DNA of 64,000 nucleotides from Microlunatus panaciterrae (GCF_016907535.1 NZ_JAFBCF010000001.1:1426001-1490000); one strand, 5' to 3'. Counted from the stretch's first letter, positions 1 through 9,651 are shown. Made by a program: numbers and translations. Notes: a model not told the origin generated them from the letters alone.

Positions 1-125
1 GCAGTCCGCATCGAGGTCAGCTGCGTCCAGACGAACCGAAGCGAGCCGACCAGACCCAGCGGTCCGGCCGCTCCGGGTCTGGGGCGGTGCTGCTTCGGCG
101 GACTCTCGGTCGGGGTCGAAGCCAT
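1..125 (-). CDS. resB: Cytochrome c biogenesis protein ResB, N-terminal fragment
   Basis: Only the first 41 codons are inside the window; the gene continues past base 1. It starts with ATG one base after the ccdA stop. The visible part is a Pro/Arg-rich cytoplasmic leader followed by LRFVWTQLTSMRT, which matches the conserved entry to the first membrane helix of actinobacterial ResB (pattern LRxxWRxLTSMRTAL). ResB works with CcsA/ResC to deliver haem to apocytochrome c outside the membrane. Position after resA and ccdA is the usual order, which supports the call. The identification rests on a short stretch plus context. Confidence 0.8.
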   Translation of the reverse strand, partial: MASTPTESPPKQHRPRPGAAGPLGLVGSLRFVWTQLTSMRT

Positions 126-126
126 C

Positions 127-891
127 TCAGATCACCGTCCCGAAGCCGGCGGTCCACTGCCTCAGGTAGCCGACGACGAGATCCCAGCCACCGGTCACCA
201 GCAGCAGCCCGACCAGGACCAGCAGGATGCCGCCGGCCCGCATCAGCGCCAGCTGATGCCGCCGGAGGAAGGACACGGTCCGGGCCATCCGACTGAAGGC
301 AAGGCCGGCGGCCACGAACGGCAGGCCGAGGCCGAGGGCGTAGACGAAGGCGAGCACTCCGCCCCGGAGGGCGCTGCCCTCGTTCAGCGCCAGCGTCATC
401 ACCGCGCCCAGGGTGGGGCTGATGCACGGCACCCAGCCGAGCCCGAACACGACCCCGAGCAGTGGTGCCGCGGCGATCCCGATCTTGGGAATGCGGTGGA
501 TCCGCAGCTCGCGCTGCCCGATCGGCAGCAGTCCGGCGAAGATCAGCCCAAGGGCGATGGTGATCACGCCGACCACCCGCGTCACCAGCGTCTGGTGGGT
601 GGTGAGCGCCGACCCGAGCGCCCCGATGGCAACTCCGCTGGAGACGAACACCACCGCGAAGCCGAGCACGAACAGACTGGTCCCGGCCAGCATCCGACCG
701 CGCCGAGCCGTGCCAGCCACCACCTCGGCTGCGCCGAGACCGGTCGCGTACGACAGGTAGCCCGGCAGCAGCGGTACCACGCAGGGCGAGAAGAAGGACA
801 CCAGGCCGGCCAGCAGCGCCACCGGGATCGCCAGCGCCATCGACCCGCCGACGGCGTTGGCGGCCCACTGACCGAGGTCGAGCACCATCAT
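127..891 (-). CDS. ccdA: Cytochrome c biogenesis protein CcdA (thiol-disulfide transporter)
   Basis: 254 residues, nearly all hydrophobic with about six membrane helices, the normal CcdA size. The two conserved redox cysteines are visible: C37 in FFSPCVVPLLPGY and C156 in LGWVPCISPTLGA. CcdA carries electrons from cytoplasmic thioredoxin across the membrane to ResA-like thioredoxins, which keep the haem-binding CXXCH motif of apocytochrome c reduced. The start overlaps the stop of the upstream resA-like gene (ATGA), indicating translational coupling, and resB follows one base after the stop. Confidence 0.95.
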   Translation of the reverse strand: MMVLDLGQWAANAVGGSMALAIPVALLAGLVSFFSPCVVPLLPGYLSYATGLGAAEVVAGTARRGRMLAGTSLFVLGFAVVFVSSGVAIGALGSALTTHQTLVTRVVGVITIALGLIFAGLLPIGQRELRIHRIPKIGIAAAPLLGVVFGLGWVPCISPTLGAVMTLALNEGSALRGGVLAFVYALGLGLPFVAAGLAFSRMARTVSFLRRHQLALMRAGGILLVLVGLLLVTGGWDLVVGYLRQWTAGFGTVI

Positions 892-1508
892 TTGCCCTCG
901 TTCACGTCGTTGATCAGATCGACCAAAGTGATCGAGCTGATCGGCCCGAGAATCCTCACCGCCACCTTGCCGTCGCTGTCGATGATCAAGGTCGACGGGA
1001 TGGCCGCCGGCGGAAGGTCACCGGCAAACTTGAGCAGCTCCTGGCCCTTCGGGTCATAGATGCTCGGATAGCCGATCTTGAAGGCCCGAGTGAAGGCGAG
1101 CCCCTGGGACTGGCTGGTGTCGCGGGTGTTGATCCCAATGAACTGCGCGATGTCCGCGGTCTTGACGCTGGCCTGCTGCAGCGCGGTCGCCTCGTGTCGG
1201 CAGGGCGAACACCAGGAGCCCCACACGTTCAGCACGATGATCTTGCCCTTGAACGACTCGGTGCTGATCTCCTTTCCGGCCCCCAGCGAGGCGCCGGAGA
1301 CGATCGGCGCCTGCTTGCGATCGGCGGGTGCGACCCGGGTCAGTGAGCGGGCTCCGACGTAGCCGTCCTCGGATCCCGACCGGGTCTGCTCGTCGGCGCC
1401 CTGGGTGGAGCACCCGGCCAGCACAGCCAGCGCGGCCAGCACGGCAACCACCAGCAGGCGCCCGAGGACTCCTCGGACGCCGTACCCGGCGCTTGATGCA
1501 CTCATCAT
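888..1508 (-). CDS. resA: ResA/TlpA-like thioredoxin lipoprotein
   Basis: 206 residues. Residues 13-33 form a lipoprotein signal peptide ending in the lipobox LAGC (C33 would be lipidated), so the protein sits on the outer face of the membrane. A TlpA/AhpC-type thioredoxin fold follows, with the active site WCSPC (C100, C103) and a later cis-Pro region IPST. The role inferred from family and context is reduction of apocytochrome c with electrons from CcdA, encoded next. It lies four bases beyond the phosphatase gene stop and overlaps ccdA by four bases. Confidence 0.93.
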   Translation of the reverse strand: MMSASSAGYGVRGVLGRLLVVAVLAALAVLAGCSTQGADEQTRSGSEDGYVGARSLTRVAPADRKQAPIVSGASLGAGKEISTESFKGKIIVLNVWGSWCSPCRHEATALQQASVKTADIAQFIGINTRDTSQSQGLAFTRAFKIGYPSIYDPKGQELLKFAGDLPPAAIPSTLIIDSDGKVAVRILGPISSITLVDLINDVNEGK

Positions 1509-1511
1509 GGG

Positions 1512-2192
1512 CTAGGCGCCGGCGACGAACTTCTTCGACTTGCCGATCGGCAGCAGATCTGCAGCGGGCTCGGAGTAGGAGACCGACGTGATCCGGCCGT
1601 CGAGGTAGGTGAAGGAGGTCAGGCTGGCCAGCGTGCACTCGCGCTTGCGCGGGTCGTGCACCAGGTGGCGGCCCTCGACGTCACGGCGGGCCATCCAGAT
1701 CGGCAGCTGGTGGGTGACGATCAGGGCCTCATGGCCGGTGGCGGCCTCGGCGGCGTCCTTCATCGCGGCCCGCATCCGGACGACGATGTCGCGGTACGGC
1801 TCACCCCAGCTGGGCCGGAGCGGATTGCGCAGCAGCCACCAGCTCTTCGGCTGCCGCAGCGCCGAGGCGCCCAGCGAGAACACCTTGCCCTCGAACAGGT
1901 TGTCGCCCTCGATCACCCGGCCGTCGGTCACCACCGGGAGCTGGTGGGCGGCCGCGATCGGGGCCATCGTCTCCTGGGCCCGCTCCAAGGGCGAGCACCG
2001 CAGATGCACCAGGTCGGCATGCTCGAGATGCTTCGCCAGCCGCTCGGCCATCGCCTGGCCGCGCTCGGACAGGTGATAGTCCGGGAGCCGGCCGTAGAGG
2101 ACCCCGCCCGGGTTGTGCACCTCGCCGTGGCGAAGCAGGTGGACGACCGTGCGGCGGCTGGTGGTCGGGTCGTTGCCCGTGGGGGTGCTCAT
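1512..2192 (-). CDS. Histidine phosphatase (phosphoglycerate mutase) family protein
   Basis: 226 residues. The catalytic motif LLRHGEV carries the phospho-accepting H22; the second conserved histidine is in VTHQLP near residue 165. This is the branch 2 histidine phosphatase fold; the substrate is not identifiable. The gene overlaps the hemL stop (ATGA) and has a good ribosome site, GAGGAGGAA, inside the hemL end. The same phosphatase sits between hemL and resA in Mycobacterium (Rv0525), so its place in the operon is conserved although its job there is not established. Confidence 0.9.
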   Translation of the reverse strand: MSTPTGNDPTTSRRTVVHLLRHGEVHNPGGVLYGRLPDYHLSERGQAMAERLAKHLEHADLVHLRCSPLERAQETMAPIAAAHQLPVVTDGRVIEGDNLFEGKVFSLGASALRQPKSWWLLRNPLRPSWGEPYRDIVVRMRAAMKDAAEAATGHEALIVTHQLPIWMARRDVEGRHLVHDPRKRECTLASLTSFTYLDGRITSVSYSEPAADLLPIGKSKKFVAGA

Positions 2193-3508
2193 CCGTTCCT
2201 CCTCGAGTCGCTCGCCGCCTGGGCGGCGGCGGGCAGTGCGGTCACGATCCGGTCCAGGGCGCGCGAGTCGTGCGCCGACGACAGGAACCAGGCCTCGAAC
2301 GCGCTCGGCGGCAGGTAGACCCCCTGATCCAGCATGCTGTGGAAGAAGGCGGCGTACTGCGTCGTCGACGTCGTCTGGGCAGCGGCGAAGTCCGGCACCG
2401 TCTCCACACCCTCGCCCACGAAGAAGACGCTGAACAAGTTCCCGGCGGCCTGGATGACGTGCGGCACACCGACGCTGCCGAGGGCGGCGGACACCTCGGC
2501 CTGCAGCGCCGCCGAGGTCTGGTCGATCTGGTCGTACACCTCGTCGGTGGCCAGTCTCAGAGTGGCCAGTCCTGCGCTGGTGGCCACCGGGTTCCCCGAC
2601 AGCGTGCCAGCCTGGTAGACACCGCCGACGGGGGCAAGGTGAGCCATCAGCTCGGCCGGACCGCCGAAGGCCGCGGCCGGGAAACCGCCCCCCATCACCT
2701 TGCCGAAGGTCATCAGGTCGGGCACCACGCCGTCCAGCCCGAACTGCCCGGACCGGCTGACCCGGAACCCGGTCATCACCTCGTCGGAGATGAACAGCGC
2801 GCCGTGGCGGTGCGCGGTCTCTGCCAGGAAGGCATTGAAGCCGACCCCGTCCACCACTCCCGGCGTGATGACGCCCATGTTGCCGGGCGCAGCCTCGGTG
2901 ATCACCGCGGCGATCTGCGGGCCATAGGTCTCGAACGCCGCGGTGACCGCCTCGCGGTCGTTGTACGGCAGCACGATCGTGTCGTGGGTGGTGGCCACCG
3001 TGACGCCCGGGGTCCCCGGGATGGCCAGTGTGGCGACACCAGAACCGGCCGAGGCGAGCAGGGCGTCGACGTGGCCGTGGTAGCAGCCGGCGAACTTGAT
3101 CAACATGTCCCGGCCGGTGATGCCGCGGGCCAGCCGGAGCACGGACATGGTGGCCTCGGTGCCGCTGTTGACCAACCGGACCTGGCTGACCGGGGTCCGG
3201 TCGACGATCGCTGCAGCCAGCTCGACCTCGGCCAGGGTCGGGGCTCCGAAGGAGGTCCCGTGCCGGGCCGCCTCGGTGACGGCGGCCAGCACCTCCGGAT
3301 GGGCGTGCCCCAACAGCATCGGACCCCACGAGCAGATCAGGTCGACCAGCTCGTTGCCGTCCACATCGGTCAGGTACGCCCCCTCCGCCGAGGCGATGAA
3401 CCGCGGCGTCCCGCCAACGGAGTTGAAGGCACGGACCGGTGAGTTCACACCGCCCGGGATCACCTCCTTGGCGCGCGCGAACAACTCCGCCGAGCGCCGG
3501 TCAGTCAT
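2189..3508 (-). CDS. hemL: Glutamate-1-semialdehyde 2,1-aminomutase
   Basis: 439 residues, full length. A class III PLP aminotransferase fold that converts glutamate-1-semialdehyde to 5-aminolevulinate, the second step of the C5 tetrapyrrole route begun by HemA. The PLP lysine is K270 in [19 protein letters not shown] near residue 25 and SGTEATMS near residue 120 are typical of HemL. Start ATG is preceded by AGGAGAAGG. A 187-base repeat-rich gap separates it from hemB upstream, so it may have extra expression control compared with the tightly packed hemA-hemB part. Confidence 0.97.
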   Translation of the reverse strand: MTDRRSAELFARAKEVIPGGVNSPVRAFNSVGGTPRFIASAEGAYLTDVDGNELVDLICSWGPMLLGHAHPEVLAAVTEAARHGTSFGAPTLAEVELAAAIVDRTPVSQVRLVNSGTEATMSVLRLARGITGRDMLIKFAGCYHGHVDALLASAGSGVATLAIPGTPGVTVATTHDTIVLPYNDREAVTAAFETYGPQIAAVITEAAPGNMGVITPGVVDGVGFNAFLAETAHRHGALFISDEVMTGFRVSRSGQFGLDGVVPDLMTFGKVMGGGFPAAAFGGPAELMAHLAPVGGVYQAGTLSGNPVATSAGLATLRLATDEVYDQIDQTSAALQAEVSAALGSVGVPHVIQAAGNLFSVFFVGEGVETVPDFAAAQTTSTTQYAAFFHSMLDQGVYLPPSAFEAWFLSSAHDSRALDRIVTALPAAAQAASDSRRNG

Positions 3509-3544
3509 GCCTTCTCCTTTGCCCGGTGGGGTGAGCGGGTGGGT

Positions 3545-3690
3545 GGGCCTTCGACAGGCTCAGGCCACGTGAGTTTGAGGTCAGGCCGCGTGAGGTTGAG
3601 GTCAGGCCGCGTGAGTGGGCCTTCGACAGGCTCAGGCCACGTGAGGTTGAGGTCAGGCCACGTGAGGTTGAGGTCAGGCCGCGTGCGGTG
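3545..3690. repeat. 21-base tandem repeat array with CTTCGACAGGCTCAGG elements
   Basis: The hemB-hemL gap contains six units of a 21-base repeat starting at 3561, 3582, 3603, 3633, 3654 and 3675. Each begins CAGGCCACGTGAG or CAGGCCGCGTGAG and then GTTGAGGT; the third unit is cut short. Units 1 and 4 are each directly preceded by GGCCTTCGACAGGCT, so the block looks like a duplicated composite of one CTTCGACAGGCT element plus two or three 21-mers. A variant of the CTTCGACAGGCTCA core occurs again at 9652-9668. The CACGTG centres are palindromic. No convincing gene lies here. Confidence 0.9.
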
Positions 3691-3695
3691 GAGGG

Positions 3696-4748
3696 TCAAC
3701 GCGCTACCCCGCTGCGGCGGGCGTACTCCAGAGCCCAGTAGGTCAGCACCGCATCGGCCCCGGCCCGGCGGATCGAGAGCAGCGTCTCATCGATCGCACG
3801 CTCCCGCTCGATCCAGCCCTGCGCCGCGGCAGCCTCCACCATCGCGTACTCGCCGGACACGTTGTAGGCGGCAACCGGCAGGTCCACCGCGTGGCGGACC
3901 GCGGCCAGCACGTCGAGGTAGCCCAGCGCCGGCTTCACCATCACCAGATCCGCGCCTTCGGCCACGTCCAGCGCGACCTCGCGCAGCGCCTCCCGGATGT
4001 TGGCCGGATCCTGCTGGTAGGTCTTGCGGTCTCCCTGCAGGGAGGACGAGACCGCCTCCCGGAAGGGTCCGTAGAAGGCGGAGGCGTACTTGGCCGCGTA
4101 GGCCATGATCGCGACGTCGGCGTACCCATCGGCGTCGAGGGTCGCGCGGATGGCCGCCACCTGCCCGTCCATCATCCCGCTGGGGGCCACCAGGTGGGCA
4201 CCGGCGGCTGCATGCAGCGACGCCATCTCGGCGTAGATCTCCACCGTCGCGTCGTTGTCCACCACACCGCTGTCGGTGAGCACGCCGCAGTGGCCGTGGT
4301 CGGTGAACTCGTCCAGGCAGACGTCACTCATCACCAGGCAGTCGTCGCCGACCTCGTCCCGGACCGCCTCGATAGCGACCGTGAGAATGCCGTTCGGGTC
4401 GACCGCTCCAGAGCCACGGGCGTCCTTCTCCTCGGGGATGCCGAACAGCATCACCCCGGCCAGCCCGGCCTCCGCGGCCGCTGCACCTGCTCGACGCAAG
4501 GAGTCCAGCGTGTGTTGCACCACTCCCGGCATCGAGGTGATCGGTCGGGGCTCGGCCAGACCCTCGGCGACGAACAGCGGCAGGATCAGCTGGCGCGGCT
4601 GCACAGTCGTCTCGGCCACCATGGACCGGATCGCGGCCGTGGTGCGCAGCCGGCGTGGCCGGACCAGACCCTCTGTCCCGCTCCGGGCCGGTCCGCCGGC
4701 GAACGGCCGACGACCCGCGACAGGTCTCACCGTGGAGTCGTCGGACAT
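3696..4748 (-). CDS. hemB: Delta-aminolevulinic acid dehydratase (porphobilinogen synthase)
   Basis: 350 residues. Condenses two 5-aminolevulinate molecules to porphobilinogen. Visible landmarks: LPLFVAEG, the metal-site region [15 protein letters not shown], the first Schiff-base lysine in [18 protein letters not shown], and the second in [11 protein letters not shown]. Start ATG overlaps the hemD stop (TGATG), so translation is coupled. The first 30 residues are a variable basic leader. The downstream gap before hemL is filled by the 21-base repeat array. Confidence 0.97.
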   Translation of the reverse strand: MSDDSTVRPVAGRRPFAGGPARSGTEGLVRPRRLRTTAAIRSMVAETTVQPRQLILPLFVAEGLAEPRPITSMPGVVQHTLDSLRRAGAAAAEAGLAGVMLFGIPEEKDARGSGAVDPNGILTVAIEAVRDEVGDDCLVMSDVCLDEFTDHGHCGVLTDSGVVDNDATVEIYAEMASLHAAAGAHLVAPSGMMDGQVAAIRATLDADGYADVAIMAYAAKYASAFYGPFREAVSSSLQGDRKTYQQDPANIREALREVALDVAEGADLVMVKPALGYLDVLAAVRHAVDLPVAAYNVSGEYAMVEAAAAQGWIERERAIDETLLSIRRAGADAVLTYWALEYARRSGVAR

Positions 4749-6409
4749 CAGGACCGGCGGCGGGTACCGCCGCGCCGCTGGGACGGCTTCGTCACCGGCT
4801 CACCGGCGGCGACCAGTGCGTCCCGACGCTCCGCGGCAAAGCTCGCCAGCGCGTCCGCAAGGGCGATCACCGACGGCTTCGCCGCCATCACGTCGACCCG
4901 CAGCCCGTGCTCCTCGCAGGTCTTCGCGGTGGCCGGACCGATCACCGCGATCACCGTTGATGAGTGCGGCTTGCCGGCGATGCCGACCAGGTTGCGCACT
5001 GTCGACGACGAGGTGAAGACCACGGCGTCGAACTTGCCGCTCTTGATCGCCTCGCGTACCGGAGCCGGCGGCGGGGCCGCGCGGACGGTCCGGTAGGCCG
5101 TCACGTCCTCGACCTCCCAGCCGAGCTCGACCAGCCCGGCGGCGAGCGTCTCGGTGGCGATGTCGGCCCGGGGCAGGAAGACCCGGTTGATCGGATCCAG
5201 CACCTCGTCGTAGGGCGGCCACTCGGCAGCCAGCCCGGCGGCCGACTGCTCGCCCTGCGGCACCAGGTCGGGGGCGATGCCCCACGCCTGCAGCGCGGCG
5301 GCGGTGCTGTCGCCGACAGCTGCCACCTTCAGGCCGGAGAAGCCGCGGGCGTCCAGGCCGTACTCCTCGAACTTCTCCCGGACGGCGCGGACGGCGTTGA
5401 CTGAGGTGAACGCCACCCATTCGTAGCGTCCCTCGACCAGGCCGCGGATCGCCTTGTCCATCTGCAGCGGGCTGCGGGGCGGCTCCACCGAGATGGTCGG
5501 CACCTCCTCGCTGTGGGCGCCGTAAGAACGCAACCGGTTCGTCATCGGCGCTGCCTGGTCCTTGGTCCGCGGCACCAGCACCCGCCAACCGAAGAGTGGC
5601 TTGGTCTCGTACCAGCTCAGCTCACCGCGTTGATCCACGGCTGCCCCCAAGATCACGTGCACCAGCTCCGCGCCGTCCGCCTTGGCGGACTTCACCGCAG
5701 CCGCCAGGTCGTGCAGCGTCGTGGTGACACTGTTCTGCTCGGTGCTGCCACCGTGGAAGGTGACCATCGCGAGATCGTCGGCCGGACGGCCCGCGACGAG
5801 CGCGGCCTCGACCATGTCGGCCACCATCCCGGCGCGGGTGCTGACGACCAGCGAGGTCGCCTGGCCCCAGTGCGCGGTGGCGGTCTTGGAGAACCTGCCC
5901 TCCGTCATGGAGGCGAAGTGGACCCCACCGGCGTGGTTCAGGGCGATGCCGGCGTACTCGGGAACGGCGGTAAGGCTGGACACCCCCGGAACCACCTCGA
6001 AGTCGATCCCGCCGCGGACGCAGGCGGCGGCCTCATCGGCGACTCCGTTGTCGAGGAACGGGTCACCGGCCACCAGCCGGACCACCCGGGCGCCATCCTC
6101 TGCGTGCTTGAGCACGATCTTGGCCCGGGCGGAAGGGGTCAACGGCTTGCCGGCCTCGGTCAGCCCGAGGGTGGTCACCTCGGCGTCGGAGTCGACGGCA
6201 ATGGCCGGATGCTCGAGCAGCTCGCGCATGTCGTCGGAGTCGAGAATCACCGCATTCGCCTCCGCGAGGGCGGCGATCGCACCGAGAGTGAGCAGGTCGG
6301 GGTCACCCGGCCCGATTCCAACGAAGATGACCCGGCCTCTGGTGACCGGAGCAGGCGGGGTTGCCGTGGCGGACGAAGTAGTGGTCTTGCGGACGGTGGA
6401 GGTGCTCAC
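4748..6409 (-). CDS. hemD: Fused uroporphyrinogen-III C-methyltransferase / uroporphyrinogen-III synthase
   Basis: 553 residues from GTG. Residues about 25-245 form a tetrapyrrole methylase domain ([11 protein letters not shown], later [12 protein letters not shown] and [17 protein letters not shown]). Residues about 270-530 form a HemD domain ([33 protein letters not shown]). The fusion is normal in actinobacteria and would close the tetrapyrrole ring while possibly supplying methylated precursors for sirohaem/cobalamin. The GTG at 6409 is chosen because the frame upstream (to 6475) is low-complexity and runs into unlike sequence; the ribosome site is weak. A 132-base gap separates it from hemC. 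Confidence 0.9.
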   Translation of the reverse strand: MSTSTVRKTTTSSATATPPAPVTRGRVIFVGIGPGDPDLLTLGAIAALAEANAVILDSDDMRELLEHPAIAVDSDAEVTTLGLTEAGKPLTPSARAKIVLKHAEDGARVVRLVAGDPFLDNGVADEAAACVRGGIDFEVVPGVSSLTAVPEYAGIALNHAGGVHFASMTEGRFSKTATAHWGQATSLVVSTRAGMVADMVEAALVAGRPADDLAMVTFHGGSTEQNSVTTTLHDLAAAVKSAKADGAELVHVILGAAVDQRGELSWYETKPLFGWRVLVPRTKDQAAPMTNRLRSYGAHSEEVPTISVEPPRSPLQMDKAIRGLVEGRYEWVAFTSVNAVRAVREKFEEYGLDARGFSGLKVAAVGDSTAAALQAWGIAPDLVPQGEQSAAGLAAEWPPYDEVLDPINRVFLPRADIATETLAAGLVELGWEVEDVTAYRTVRAAPPPAPVREAIKSGKFDAVVFTSSSTVRNLVGIAGKPHSSTVIAVIGPATAKTCEEHGLRVDVMAAKPSVIALADALASFAAERRDALVAAGEPVTKPSQRRGGTRRRS

Positions 6410-6541
6410 TGGCGTTTTCTCACGTTCTATGTGGTGCCTCGACACACTGCGGCGAGGTGCGTTGTTTGGCCTCACTCCGGTATCCCTGCCGGGAGCGGGA
6501 CCTTGGGTCGTACTCTTCAGTTGTTCACCCGAGCGGGGCGC

Positions 6542-7546
6542 TCAGGGTCGTGCCTGGTCCTGCTCAAACTCGTCCTGCTGAAACTCGCGGAGCGCCTCGC
6601 GCGCCAGTTCTGTACCCAGCGCGAGGGGATTTGCATCAACTTCGGAAGCTCTGACTCGGATCGAGCGGGCCAAATCAACCGGTTCGGTGATGTTGCTCCC
6701 TAAGGTTCTCCCAATTACAGCCGCAAGAGTCAAATCGAGACTTGTACCACGGACCGATTTGACAATTGCACGGGCACCCACCGGTGAAGTGCAGCCAGCT
6801 TCGAGAGTGGCCAGGAAAGCCCGCTCTGCAATGGTTTCCGCCCGCGCAGTGGGATCCTCGAGGGTCGCCACCAGGCCAGCCACGTCCCGGCTGAGAGAAT
6901 TCGAAATTTCGAGCGCCAACGCCCCCTGACCGGGTGCCGGAAGCATCACCTCCGGCGACAGCAGCTCGGCTCGTAAGCCGGCGACCTCAACCACAGTCGA
7001 GCCGTCCGCGGTCGGGGCGAGATGGCCCAGCCGACGCAGCCCGGCAGCGGCCAGGACGACGGCGTTGAGCTCCCCGGAGCGGACCAGGTTGAGCCGGGTG
7101 TCGACGTTGCCGCGGATCGGTCGAATGTCCAGCCGCAGGCCGCGCTCGCGCCCGTAGTCGCCCAGCTGCAACTCGCGCCGCGGTGCTCCGGTGCCGATCC
7201 TGGCCCCGTCTCTGAGCTCGCCGAGCGGGCAACCCACCAGCACGTCGCGGGTGTCCTCGCGTGCCGGTACGGCCGCTACGCTGAGACCCTCGACCGGCGC
7301 TGTCGGCAGGTCCTTCAGGGAGTGCACGGCGACGTCGATCGAGCCGTCCAGCAGGGCTTCGCGGACCGCCTGTGCGAAGACCCCGGTGCCGCCAATCTCG
7401 GTCAGGTGCCGCCGGTCGGTGTCACCGCGGGTGGTGATGCCCACGAACGTCGTCGTGGCGCCCGCCCGCCGCAGCAGGGCGGCGACATGGTCCGCCTGGG
7501 CCCTGGCCAGCGGGGACGTCCGGGCGCCGATCCTGATCGGCCGCAT
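6542..7546 (-). CDS. hemC: Porphobilinogen deaminase (hydroxymethylbilane synthase)
   Basis: 334 residues. Polymerises four porphobilinogens into hydroxymethylbilane. Starts IRIGARTSPLARAQA; VHSLKDLPT lies near residue 80; the dipyrromethane cofactor cysteine is C252 in LEAGCTSPVGA. The start overlaps the hemA stop (TGATG). The last third of the gene (about 6560-6900) is visibly poorer in G+C and uses codons rare in its neighbours (AGA, ATT, GTA and one TTA leucine), and the protein ends in an unusual acidic/Gln tail (EFQQDEFEQDQARP). Confidence 0.96.
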   Translation of the reverse strand: MRPIRIGARTSPLARAQADHVAALLRRAGATTTFVGITTRGDTDRRHLTEIGGTGVFAQAVREALLDGSIDVAVHSLKDLPTAPVEGLSVAAVPAREDTRDVLVGCPLGELRDGARIGTGAPRRELQLGDYGRERGLRLDIRPIRGNVDTRLNLVRSGELNAVVLAAAGLRRLGHLAPTADGSTVVEVAGLRAELLSPEVMLPAPGQGALALEISNSLSRDVAGLVATLEDPTARAETIAERAFLATLEAGCTSPVGARAIVKSVRGTSLDLTLAAVIGRTLGSNITEPVDLARSIRVRASEVDANPLALGTELAREALREFQQDEFEQDQARP

Positions 7547-8820
7547 CAGGCCCTGACCTCGGGTGACATCACCGCTGCCACCGCCTGCGGGTCCAGCGCG
7601 AACAGCTCACGGAGCGCGGCCGCGTAGTCGACCGCCTCCGGGTCGGCGGCGAACTCCTGCACCCGCACCGTGGGCTGGTGCAGCAGCTTGTCCACCACCC
7701 GCCGGACGGAACGGTGGAACTCCTCGCGCTCCCGATCCCCCAGCCCGGGCAGCCGAGCGTCCAGCCTCGCCATCTCGGCAGCGACGACCTCGGAGGCCAT
7801 CGACCGCAGTGCGATGACGGTGGGGGCGACCTGGGCCGCCCGACGCAGGCCGAGGAAGTCGGTGACCTCGGTGCGGAGCAGCTCCCGGGCCGCCGCGACC
7901 TCTGCCGCGGTCGCGGAGTCGTACTCGGCGTCCAGCAGCCGCTCCAGGTTGATCACCGAGATGCCGAGCTCGGCGATCCGCGGGTCGGCGTCCGCCGGCA
8001 ACGCCAGGTCGATGACGGCCGCGGCCGAGGTGCCGGCCATCAGGCCGGGGGTAAGGATCACATCGCGGGCGCCGGTGCAGGCGACCACAACGTCGGCCTC
8101 GGCGAGCGCGCTCGACAGCTGGGTCATCGGCAGCGCCCGGCCGCCGATCGCCCCGGCCAACCGCTGTGCCTTGACCAGGGTCCGGTTGACGCAGGTCACC
8201 GCGGCGCCCTCGGCCGCGGCGCAGCGGGCGGCCAGGCTGGCCATCGACCCCGCACCGACCACCACCACGCGACGACCGGCCAGTGGACCATGGTCGTGGG
8301 TGAGCAGGTCGAGCGCGGCAGTGACCAGGGAACGGCCGGAGGACCCGATCGCCGTCTCGGTGTGGATCCGCTTGCCCACCCGGATCCCCTGCTGGAACAG
8401 GGAGTTGAGCACGGTGCCGACGGTGCCGAGCTGTTGGCTGTGGGTCAGCGCTGCTCTGACCTGGCCGAGGATCTGGCTCTCACCGACCACCATCGAGTCC
8501 AGCCCGGCCGCGACGCCGAAGGTGTGCGCCACCGCTCCCTCGTCGAAGTAGACCGCGCAGCGGCTGCGCAGGTCCTCGACGTCGATGCCGGTGAAGGCGG
8601 CGAACGAGGCGATGACATCGTCCAGGCCGCCGTGGAACCGCGAGACGCTGCTGTAGATCTCGGTCCGGTTGCAGGTGGAGAGGACCACGACCTCGTCGAC
8701 ATGCTCGGACCTGATCAGGTCGTCGGTCAGCTTGGCCGTGCCCGCCGTGTCCATGGCGACCTGGGCGAGCATCTCCATCGAGGCGGTCTTGTGCGAGACG
8801 CTGACCACGAGAATGCTCAC
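7546..8820 (-). CDS. hemA: Glutamyl-tRNA reductase
   Basis: 424 residues. Reduces glutamyl-tRNA(Glu) to glutamate-1-semialdehyde, the committed step of the C5 pathway. The catalytic C50 is in LSTCNRTEIY; GESQILGQVR and the NADPH-binding GAGSMASLAAR follow, with a C-terminal helical dimerisation domain. The start overlaps the rex end by four bases (8817-8820), so HemA is translated in step with its redox regulator. Confidence 0.97.
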   Translation of the reverse strand: MSILVVSVSHKTASMEMLAQVAMDTAGTAKLTDDLIRSEHVDEVVVLSTCNRTEIYSSVSRFHGGLDDVIASFAAFTGIDVEDLRSRCAVYFDEGAVAHTFGVAAGLDSMVVGESQILGQVRAALTHSQQLGTVGTVLNSLFQQGIRVGKRIHTETAIGSSGRSLVTAALDLLTHDHGPLAGRRVVVVGAGSMASLAARCAAAEGAAVTCVNRTLVKAQRLAGAIGGRALPMTQLSSALAEADVVVACTGARDVILTPGLMAGTSAAAVIDLALPADADPRIAELGISVINLERLLDAEYDSATAAEVAAARELLRTEVTDFLGLRRAAQVAPTVIALRSMASEVVAAEMARLDARLPGLGDREREEFHRSVRRVVDKLLHQPTVRVQEFAADPEAVDYAAALRELFALDPQAVAAVMSPEVRA

Positions 8821-9515
8821 GCCGGAGTCACCTCGGCCGCGTACGCCCCGTCGAAGACCCGCGGGTCGTCGCTCTTGCGCTGCTCGTGGTAGGCGAGGAT
8901 CTGCAGTTCCTGCCCGAGATCCACCTTGCGCACATTGACTCCTTCCGGCACGACCAGCACGGTCGCGGCAAAGTTCAGGATGCTGGTGACGCCGAGGCCG
9001 ACCAGCCGGTCACAGACCGCCTGGGCCGCCCCTGGCGGGGTGGCGATGACAGCGATCGCGGCGCCGGTTGACGCGACCACCTGCTCCAGGTCGTCGAGCG
9101 CCGAGACCGTCAGACCGTGGATCCAGCGGCCGACCTGCTCCGGGGCCGAGTCGACCAGAGCGACGACCCGGAAGCCACGGGACGAGAAGCCGGAGTAGTT
9201 GGCCAGGGCGGTGCCCAAGTTGCCGAGCCCGACGATGATGACCGGCCATTCGTGCGCGGAGCCGACCTCGCGACCGATCTGGAACCGCAGGTACTCGACG
9301 TTGTAGCCGACGCCCCGGGTCCCGTACGAGCCGAGATAGGAGAGGTCCTTGCGCAGCTGGGCCGAGTTGACGCCGGCGGCCTCGGCCAGGGCTCCGCTGC
9401 TGATCGTCGCGATCCCCTGGTCGGCGAGGCTGGCCAGAGCGCGGAGATACACCGGCAGCCGGGCAATGGTTGCCTCAGGAATGCCCTTGGTGGTCGTCGG
9501 CGCGATCCGGGTCAC
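8817..9515 (-). CDS. rex: Redox-sensing transcriptional repressor Rex
   Basis: 232 residues. The N-terminal winged helix (residues 15-85; ALAEAAGVNSAQLRKDLSYLGSYG) binds DNA; the Rossmann domain (VGLGNLGTAL, G96/G98/G101) senses the NADH/NAD+ ratio. High NADH releases Rex from DNA. It heads the haem operon, as in Streptomyces (rex-hemACD), and a near-palindromic Rex site lies over its own promoter at 9592-9609, so autoregulation of the whole operon is expected. Confidence 0.97.
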   Translation of the reverse strand: MTRIAPTTTKGIPEATIARLPVYLRALASLADQGIATISSGALAEAAGVNSAQLRKDLSYLGSYGTRGVGYNVEYLRFQIGREVGSAHEWPVIIVGLGNLGTALANYSGFSSRGFRVVALVDSAPEQVGRWIHGLTVSALDDLEQVVASTGAAIAVIATPPGAAQAVCDRLVGLGVTSILNFAATVLVVPEGVNVRKVDLGQELQILAYHEQRKSDDPRVFDGAYAAEVTPA

Positions 9516-9580
9516 GGTTCTCCTGGCTGAAGGCCGCAGGTGCGGCGTCCACCCCTCTCGATGAATGAGCGAACATCACC

Positions 9581-9609
9581 ACTTTAGGAGTTTGTGAACC
9601 TGTGCACAA
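9581..9609 (-). promoter_or_regulatory. rex-hem operon promoter with Rex operator
   Basis: The plus strand at 9592-9609 reads TTGTGAACCTGTGCACAA: two 8-base arms TTGTG(A/C)AC in opposite orientation with two bases between them, fitting the known actinobacterial Rex site (TGTGAAC...GTTCACA type). Read on the minus strand, a -35 TTGTGC (9604-9609), a 17-base spacer and a -10 TAAAGT (9581-9586) form a promoter, and the operator covers the -35 and most of the spacer. The start codon is about 65 bases further on. Confidence 0.85.
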
Positions 9610-9651
9610 ACGATCTCACAGCGGCACTATGCAGACGCACACCTGCGCACC

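Noticed and set aside
3505-3699. Small repetitive protein (repeating [11 protein letters not shown] units) on the minus strand
   Set aside because: It is only the translation of the 21-base repeat array in one frame and has no ribosome site; the repeat explains it fully.
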